Origin: Halieaceae bacterium UBA5044
GTDB lineage: Bacteria > Pseudomonadota > Gammaproteobacteria > Pseudomonadales > Halieaceae
DNA length: 64,000 nt
Direction of reading: 5' to 3'
Assembly (NCBI GenBank): GCA_002416125.1
Contig: DIBU01000013.1
Coordinates: 1 to 64,000 of the forward strand
Positions 59,360 to 64,000 of this stretch are shown in pieces. The position numbers were made by a program, and so were the translations under genes. The notes below the pieces were generated by a model. That model had not been told where the DNA came from. It did no database searches and worked only from the letters and a program-made list of their open reading frames with translations. Every line of letters starts with the position of its first letter. Positions within the stretch are counted from its first letter, which is position 1.

Positions 59360-60022
59360 ATGACCCAATTGCTGCAATGGGCTGCAACCCTGCTTACGGT
59401 TGTGGCACTTCAGGTACAGGCCAACGAGCCGGCTGCGCCGCTCGGTGCGCACGAGGTGGTCCGGCAGGCGACCGACCAGGTGATGTCTGCGGTCAGCGAG
59501 GCCGAGGGCTATATGGACACGGAGCCCGAGCGGTTCTACAACACCCTGCAGGCCATACTGGACGATGTGGTGGACTTCCGCGGCTTTGCCCGCGGTGTGA
59601 TGGGTCCCTATGCCAGTGTGGAGCGTTACCGCTCCCTGGACGGCGCCGGTCGCGATCAGCTGCGGGACCAGCTCGAGCGCTTCACGGAGGTCATGCGCGA
59701 GGGCTTGGTGCGGACCTACGGCAAGGGTTTGCTGGCCTTTGGTGGCTCCAGAATCGAAGTGCCCGACCTCAGTGCAGACGAGTCCGCGGGGCCGCGTGCC
59801 GCGGTTCGGCAGCTGATCTACAACAGCGGTGCCGAGCCCTACGTGCTGGTGTACCACATGGGGCGCGATCGCGATGGCCAGTGGAAACTGCGCAACCTGG
59901 TGATCGAGAACGTCAACCTCGGCGAGATTTACCGCAGCCAGTTCGAGGCCTCGGCGCGCAAGCACGACGGTGATCTGGATACTGTGATCGCTCAGTGGTC
60001 AGCGGTGGATATCCAGAGCTGA
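59360..60022 (+). CDS. mlaC: Phospholipid-transport periplasmic protein MlaC
   Basis: A 220-residue protein with a signal peptide (LLQWAATLLTVVALQVQANEP). The Ttg2D/MlaC pattern is present: ERFYNTLQAILDDVVDFRGFARGVMGPYASVERY and RNLVIENVNLGEIYRSQFEASARKHDGDLDTVIAQWS. It shuttles phospholipid between MlaA at the outer membrane and MlaFEDB at the inner membrane. The expected mlaF, mlaE, mlaD and mlaB neighbours are absent; yrbG is directly divergent. Confidence 0.92.
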   Translation: MTQLLQWAATLLTVVALQVQANEPAAPLGAHEVVRQATDQVMSAVSEAEGYMDTEPERFYNTLQAILDDVVDFRGFARGVMGPYASVERYRSLDGAGRDQLRDQLERFTEVMREGLVRTYGKGLLAFGGSRIEVPDLSADESAGPRAAVRQLIYNSGAEPYVLVYHMGRDRDGQWKLRNLVIENVNLGEIYRSQFEASARKHDGDLDTVIAQWSAVDIQS

Positions 60023-60119
60023 CGGTGTCGGTTTCGCCTGTTGCAACACTCGCCACTGAGCGCCGATTCGCCTAGAATGCTGCGCCTTGCGCCACTGCGG
60101 CTAGTTTTGGGGAAAGAAC

Positions 60120-60362
60120 ATGATGGATGCGGCAACCGTAACGGCCCTGCTTGAGGCCCATTTACAGGACTGCGAGGTCCGGGTTGAGGGCGAAGGCAAC
60201 CGGTACGACATCACAGCCATCGGCGAGGTCTTTGCGGGCAAGCGCCCGGTGCAGCGGCAGCAGCTGGTGTACGCCGCGCTTGCCGAACAGATTGCCAACG
60301 GCAGTATTCACGCGGTGAACATACGCACGTTTACCCCTGAGCAATGGGGCGCGGGCGGCTGA
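60120..60362 (+). CDS. ibaG: BolA-family protein IbaG
   Basis: An 80-residue protein of the BolA fold: EAHLQDCEVRVEGEGNRYDITAIGEVFAGKRPVQRQQLVYAALAEQI is the full family pattern. IbaG proteins work with monothiol glutaredoxin in iron-sulfur homeostasis. Placement between mlaC and murA identifies it as IbaG (YrbA) rather than BolA itself. Confidence 0.92.
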   Translation: MMDAATVTALLEAHLQDCEVRVEGEGNRYDITAIGEVFAGKRPVQRQQLVYAALAEQIANGSIHAVNIRTFTPEQWGAGG

Positions 60363-60384
60363 GCCCGTTCGTCAGGAGTATCTA

Positions 60385-61647
60385 GTGGATAAATTGGCCA
60401 TTCGCGGCGGGCATCGCCTGCACGGCGAGCTGCGCATTTCCGGTGCCAAGAATGCGGCGCTGCCGATCCTGGCGGCCACCTTGCTGACCGACGAGCGTGT
60501 GATTATCAGCAACCTGCCGCACCTGCATGACATCACCACCATGATCGAGCTGCTGGGTTGCATGGGCGTGAAGCTGACCCTGGACGAAAAGCTGGGCATT
60601 GAGGTGGACGCCAGCGATGTCACCGAGTTCTCTGCGCCCTATGAACTGGTCAAGACGATGCGCGCCTCGATTCTTGTGCTGGGCCCCATGGTCGCCCGTT
60701 TCGGGCGTGCCCATGTGTCCTTCCCGGGAGGCTGTGCCATTGGCAGCCGCCCGGTCGATCTGCACCTGAAAGGCCTGGAGGCAATGGGGGCACAGATCAC
60801 CGTCGACGGCGGCTACATCAACGCGGAGGTGGACGGCCGGTTGCGCGGTGCCCGTATTGTCATGGAGACGGTGACCGTCGGCGGCACCGAAAACATCATG
60901 ATGGCGGCTACATTGGCGGATGGGCGCACGGTGATTGAGAACGCGGCCCGCGAGCCAGAAGTGGTGGATCTGGCGGAATGCCTGATTGCCATGGGGGCGC
61001 AGATCAGCGGCCACGGATCAGACACGATAACGATTGACGGGGTGGAGCGGCTGCACGGTTGCGAGTATCGGGTGATGCCCGACCGCATCGAAACCGGGAC
61101 CTACCTCGTGGCAGCCGCTGCGACCGGCGGCAGCATTATGCTGCGTCAGACCTGTCCGCATGCCCTGGAAGTGGTGCTCGCCAAACTGGCAGCGGCCGGC
61201 GCCCGGGTGGAGCAGGGTGAGGACTGGATTTCACTGGACATGGAAGGTCGCCGGCCGCGCGCCGTAAGCGTGAAGACGGCACCCTATCCCGGCTTCCCCA
61301 CGGATATGCAGGCCCAGTTCACCGCCATGAACGCCATTGCCGAAGGCACGGCCACGGTCACCGAGACGGTGTTTGAAAACCGGCTCATCCAGACCCACGA
61401 AATGAACCGCATGGGCGCGCACATCGTGATTGAGGGCAATACCGCCATCATCACCGGGCAGCCGGGTCTGCAGGGTGCGCCGGTGATGGCCAGCGACCTG
61501 CGTGCATCGGCAAGCCTGGTCATCGCGGCCCTGGTGGCCGAGGGAGAGACCATCATCGATCGCATCTACCACATCGACCGCGGCTACGAGTGCATCGAAG
61601 AGAAACTGCAGGCATTGGGGGCGGATATCCGTCGCCTGTCCAGCTGA
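60385..61647 (+). CDS. murA: UDP-N-acetylglucosamine enolpyruvyl transferase MurA
   Basis: A 420-residue enzyme starting at GTG that adds enolpyruvate to UDP-GlcNAc, the first committed step of peptidoglycan synthesis. SGAKNAALPILAATLL is the N-terminal substrate loop. Cys117 in VSFPGGCAIGSRP is the catalytic residue that fosfomycin alkylates, so the enzyme should be sensitive. PGFPTDMQAQF is the second domain motif. Length is standard. Confidence 0.97.
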   Translation: MDKLAIRGGHRLHGELRISGAKNAALPILAATLLTDERVIISNLPHLHDITTMIELLGCMGVKLTLDEKLGIEVDASDVTEFSAPYELVKTMRASILVLGPMVARFGRAHVSFPGGCAIGSRPVDLHLKGLEAMGAQITVDGGYINAEVDGRLRGARIVMETVTVGGTENIMMAATLADGRTVIENAAREPEVVDLAECLIAMGAQISGHGSDTITIDGVERLHGCEYRVMPDRIETGTYLVAAAATGGSIMLRQTCPHALEVVLAKLAAAGARVEQGEDWISLDMEGRRPRAVSVKTAPYPGFPTDMQAQFTAMNAIAEGTATVTETVFENRLIQTHEMNRMGAHIVIEGNTAIITGQPGLQGAPVMASDLRASASLVIAALVAEGETIIDRIYHIDRGYECIEEKLQALGADIRRLSS

Positions 61648-61655
61648 GGCCCGCT

Positions 61656-62291
61656 ATGGCACAACCTTTGACCATGGCCTTGACGAAAGGCCGCATACTG
61701 CAGGAAACCCTGCCTTTGCTGGCCCGGGCCGGCATCGAGCCGCTGGAGGATATTCACAGCAGCCGGAAGCTGATCTTCGCCACCACCCGCGAGGACATTC
61801 AGCTGGTGGTGATTCGCGGTACCGATGTGCCCACCTATGTGCGCCATGGCGCTGCCGACCTCGGGGTGGTGGGTAAGGACATCCTGCTGGAACACGGCGC
61901 TGAAGGCCTCTATGAACCGCTGGACCTGGGCATTGCCCGCTGCCGCCTGATGACGGCGGGGCCCGTTGGCTGGTCGGCCTCCGGTGCACGCGTTCGGGTC
62001 GCCACCAAGTTCGTCAATATTGCCCGGCGACACTTCGCCGCGCAGGGCGTCCATGCGGATGTCATCAAACTGTATGGCGCCATGGAACTGGCGCCGATGA
62101 TGGACCTGGCAGATCTGATTGTCGACATCGTAGACACCGGTAACACACTGCGTGCGAATGGCATGGAACCGCTGGACGAAATCGCCCGGATCAGTTCCCG
62201 CCTCATCGTCAACAAGGCTGCCATGCGGGCGCGTTATGGTGTGGTCCACGACCTTGTCGAGCGCCTCGCGGCGGCGGCGGAGGTCGCCTGA
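61656..62291 (+). CDS. hisG: ATP phosphoribosyltransferase, short form HisG
   Basis: A 211-residue enzyme condensing ATP with PRPP, the first step of histidine synthesis. TMALTKGRILQETLPLLARAGIE opens the family; DLIVDIVDTGNTLRANGM is the PRPP-binding signature. It lacks the C-terminal ACT-like domain of the 300-residue form, so it should need HisZ, which is not in this window. It begins 8 bases after murA and ends 1 base before hisD. Confidence 0.95.
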   Translation: MAQPLTMALTKGRILQETLPLLARAGIEPLEDIHSSRKLIFATTREDIQLVVIRGTDVPTYVRHGAADLGVVGKDILLEHGAEGLYEPLDLGIARCRLMTAGPVGWSASGARVRVATKFVNIARRHFAAQGVHADVIKLYGAMELAPMMDLADLIVDIVDTGNTLRANGMEPLDEIARISSRLIVNKAAMRARYGVVHDLVERLAAAAEVA

Positions 62292-62292
62292 A

Positions 62293-63588
62293 ATGCGGCG
62301 TCTCGACACCCGCAGCGCAGACTTCGACCAGCAACTGGATGCCCTGACGGCCTGGGAAGAGGGGTTGGACGCCGCTGTGGAAGCCGCCGTAGCGGAGATT
62401 ATCGCGGCGGTGCGCCAGCGCGGTGACGACGCACTGCTGGAGTATACCGCGCGCTTTGATCGGCGGGTTGTTGCCACGGCGGCGCAGTTGGAGGTTCCAG
62501 CGGAGCGCCTGCAGCAGGCCTTGAACACGATCCCCCAGCCCCAGCGGCTGGCTCTGGAGCAGGCAGCGGCGCGGGTGCGCAGCTACCACGAGCACCAGCG
62601 GCAGGCCAGTTGGCAGTATCGGGACGAGGAGGGCAACCTGCTCGGCCAGCAGATTACGGCGCTGGAGCGGGTGGGTATCTACGTGCCGGGTGGCAAGGCG
62701 AGCTATCCCTCATCGGTGCTGATGAACGCCCTGCCCGCACGCGTGGCCGGGGTGGACGAAATTGTGATGGTCGTTCCCGCGCCGGAGGGTGAGTTGAACG
62801 ATCTGGTGCTCGCTGCCGCTGCCATCGCCGGCGTGGACCGCGTCTTCACGCTGGGTGGCGCCCAGGCGGTTGCCGCGCTGGCCTACGGTACGGCGACGGT
62901 GCCGGCGGTGGACAAGATTGTCGGCCCGGGCAACATTTACGTGGCGACCGCGAAGCGCCAGGTGTTTGGCCGGGTCGGTATCGACATGATCGCCGGTCCA
63001 TCGGAAATACTCATCGTCTGCGATGGCACCACCGATCCGGATTGGGTGGCGATGGATTTGTTTTCGCAGGCGGAACATGATGAAAACGCCCAGTCGCTGC
63101 TGCTCTGCCCGGATGCGGAGTATATCGCGCGGGTGGCAGAGAGCATCGAACGCCTGTTACCTGCCATGGAGCGGTCCGAGATCATTCGCGCATCACTCAC
63201 CGGGCGCGGTGCTCTCATACTCACCCGTGACCTTGCAGAGGCCGTCGCGCTCTGCAATCGCCTCGCGCCGGAACACCTCGAGCTGTCCGTCGCCGACCCC
63301 GAAGCGCTGCTGCCCCAGATCCGGCATGCAGGTGCCATTTTCATGGGTGCCTACACCTCCGAAAGCCTCGGGGATTACTGTGCCGGGCCCAACCATGTGC
63401 TGCCCACATCACGCACAGCGCGCTTTTTCTCTCCGCTGGGCGTCTACGATTTCCAGAAGCGCAGTTCGTTGATCATGTGCAGTGAGGCCGGTGTGCAGAC
63501 GCTGGGTCGCGTCGCATCCACGCTGGCCCGCGGCGAGCAGTTGACTGCCCACGCCCGCAGTGCGGAGTTGCGCCTGCGCGACGACTGA
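62293..63588 (+). CDS. hisD: Histidinol dehydrogenase
   Basis: A 431-residue zinc enzyme for the last two steps of histidine synthesis (histidinol to histidine with NAD). GPGNIYVATAKRQVFGRVGIDMIAGPSEIL and SQAEHDENAQSLLLCPD contain the catalytic and zinc-ligand residues. APEHLELSVADPEALL and ESLGDYCAGPNHVLPT follow. ATG 62293 is just behind hisG. hisC, which usually follows in Pseudomonas, is not here. Confidence 0.97.
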   Translation: MRRLDTRSADFDQQLDALTAWEEGLDAAVEAAVAEIIAAVRQRGDDALLEYTARFDRRVVATAAQLEVPAERLQQALNTIPQPQRLALEQAAARVRSYHEHQRQASWQYRDEEGNLLGQQITALERVGIYVPGGKASYPSSVLMNALPARVAGVDEIVMVVPAPEGELNDLVLAAAAIAGVDRVFTLGGAQAVAALAYGTATVPAVDKIVGPGNIYVATAKRQVFGRVGIDMIAGPSEILIVCDGTTDPDWVAMDLFSQAEHDENAQSLLLCPDAEYIARVAESIERLLPAMERSEIIRASLTGRGALILTRDLAEAVALCNRLAPEHLELSVADPEALLPQIRHAGAIFMGAYTSESLGDYCAGPNHVLPTSRTARFFSPLGVYDFQKRSSLIMCSEAGVQTLGRVASTLARGEQLTAHARSAELRLRDD

Positions 63589-63598
63589 CGATCAGTCG

Positions 63599-64000
63599 CT
63601 AGATGGTTGGTGAATGGCGCAGCGTACCGACGATGGCGCGCAGGTCGATGGATTGCTGGTTGCGCTGTACCGTGATATCGATGTTGTCGCCCGGGCGCAG
63701 TTGCGCGATGCGGTGCATGGTAATGCGCCCGTCCTGAACGGGCTCGCCATCAATGTGGGTGATGATATCGCGTACCTGGATGCCCGCCCGCTGTGCCGGG
63801 CTGTCCTCTGCCATCGCCGTCACTTCAAGCAACTGCATGCCTGGCCGGCGTTCATCCAGCCCGCGAACGGGTGCCACGCTCACGCCCAGCCAGCCGCGGA
63901 TGACCTCGCCGTAGCGGATCAGATCCTCCATCACAAACAGGGCCATGTTCACCGGCGTGGCCAGGCTGATGCCGATGCCGGTCGCGCTGCCCCGGGTCTG
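63599..64000 (-). CDS. DegS/AlgW-type periplasmic serine protease, 3' part only
   Basis: Only the C-terminal 133 or so residues are in the window; the frame is open to the right edge. The visible part starts in the end of the trypsin-like domain (SATGIGISLATPVNMAL) and continues into a single PDZ domain (GWLGVSVAPVRGL to QRNQQSIDLRAIV). The chain ends after one PDZ, as in DegS/AlgW, rather than two as in DegP. In Pseudomonas algW lies beside hisD-hisC, which supports that reading. AlgW cuts the anti-sigma MucA to release the envelope-stress sigma factor. Confidence 0.85.
   Translation of the reverse strand, partial: QTRGSATGIGISLATPVNMALFVMEDLIRYGEVIRGWLGVSVAPVRGLDERRPGMQLLEVTAMAEDSPAQRAGIQVRDIITHIDGEPVQDGRITMHRIAQLRPGDNIDITVQRNQQSIDLRAIVGTLRHSPTI

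Noticed and set aside
58226..59965. Long 579-residue frame upstream of yrbG as an N-terminal extension
   Set aside because: The first 254 residues are the reverse complement of mlaC and its promoter region; yrbG itself has normal family length from ATG 59203.

Overview
The window is chromosomal DNA from a GC-rich gammaproteobacterium. Gene content and order match the Pseudomonas/Cellvibrionales core: lolB-ispE-tRNAGln-prs-rplY-pth-ychF opposite hemA-prfA-prmC; gatCAB opposite mreBCD-maf-rng-yhdP; and kdsD-kdsC-lptCAB-rpoN-hpf-ptsN-rapZ-HPr beside mlaC-ibaG-murA-hisG-hisD-algW/degS-like. A marine member of the Halieaceae is plausible. That assignment is inferred from synteny and protein flavour; there is no rRNA in the window to confirm it.

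Layout. 1-9.5 kb is accessory: an AT-richer, 5'-truncated HExxH protein; a large secreted protein of unknown function; a tandem pair of small membrane proteins followed by an exported coiled-coil protein; an ECF sigma factor paired with a Ser/Thr kinase-TPR receptor; and a small exported protein with a six-residue PGDMYL repeat. 9.6-14.1 kb is a one-direction catabolic-looking cluster (FAD oxidoreductase, exported amidohydrolase, TauD-type dioxygenase, MFS transporter). 14.3-20.7 kb holds a GNAT-nitrilase fusion, RhlE, a steroid-5-alpha-reductase-like membrane protein, a split YeeE/YedE sulfur transporter and a FadL-type porin.

From 20.8 kb on the window is mostly housekeeping: tRNA-Met, agmatine catabolism (aguAB), ychF, pth, rplY, prs, tRNA-Gln, ispE, lolB and a TPR lipoprotein on the minus strand. 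Divergent from these are hemA, prfA, prmC, a MoeB/ThiF-type E1 enzyme, a DoxX protein and rhlB. Then come cysZ, an Smr protein, a PA4642-type protein, gatBAC, mreBCD-maf-rng-yhdP, darP, mgtE, the rpoN/PTS-Ntr/Lpt/Kds block, yrbG, mlaC, ibaG, murA, hisG, hisD and the 3' part of a DegS/AlgW-type protease cut by the window edge.

The genes form tight translationally coupled operons (many ATGA/TGATG overlaps). Functional blocks are translation and tRNA charging, cell shape (MreBCD), LPS assembly (KdsCD, LptABC), nitrogen-PTS signalling (RpoN, EIIA-Ntr, HPr, RapZ) and histidine synthesis.

The least explained parts are the sigma/kinase module with its flanking unknown membrane and repeat proteins, mlaC without mlaFED, a C-terminally short RNase G, an mreC with no canonical start codon, and palindromes in several divergent intergenic regions.
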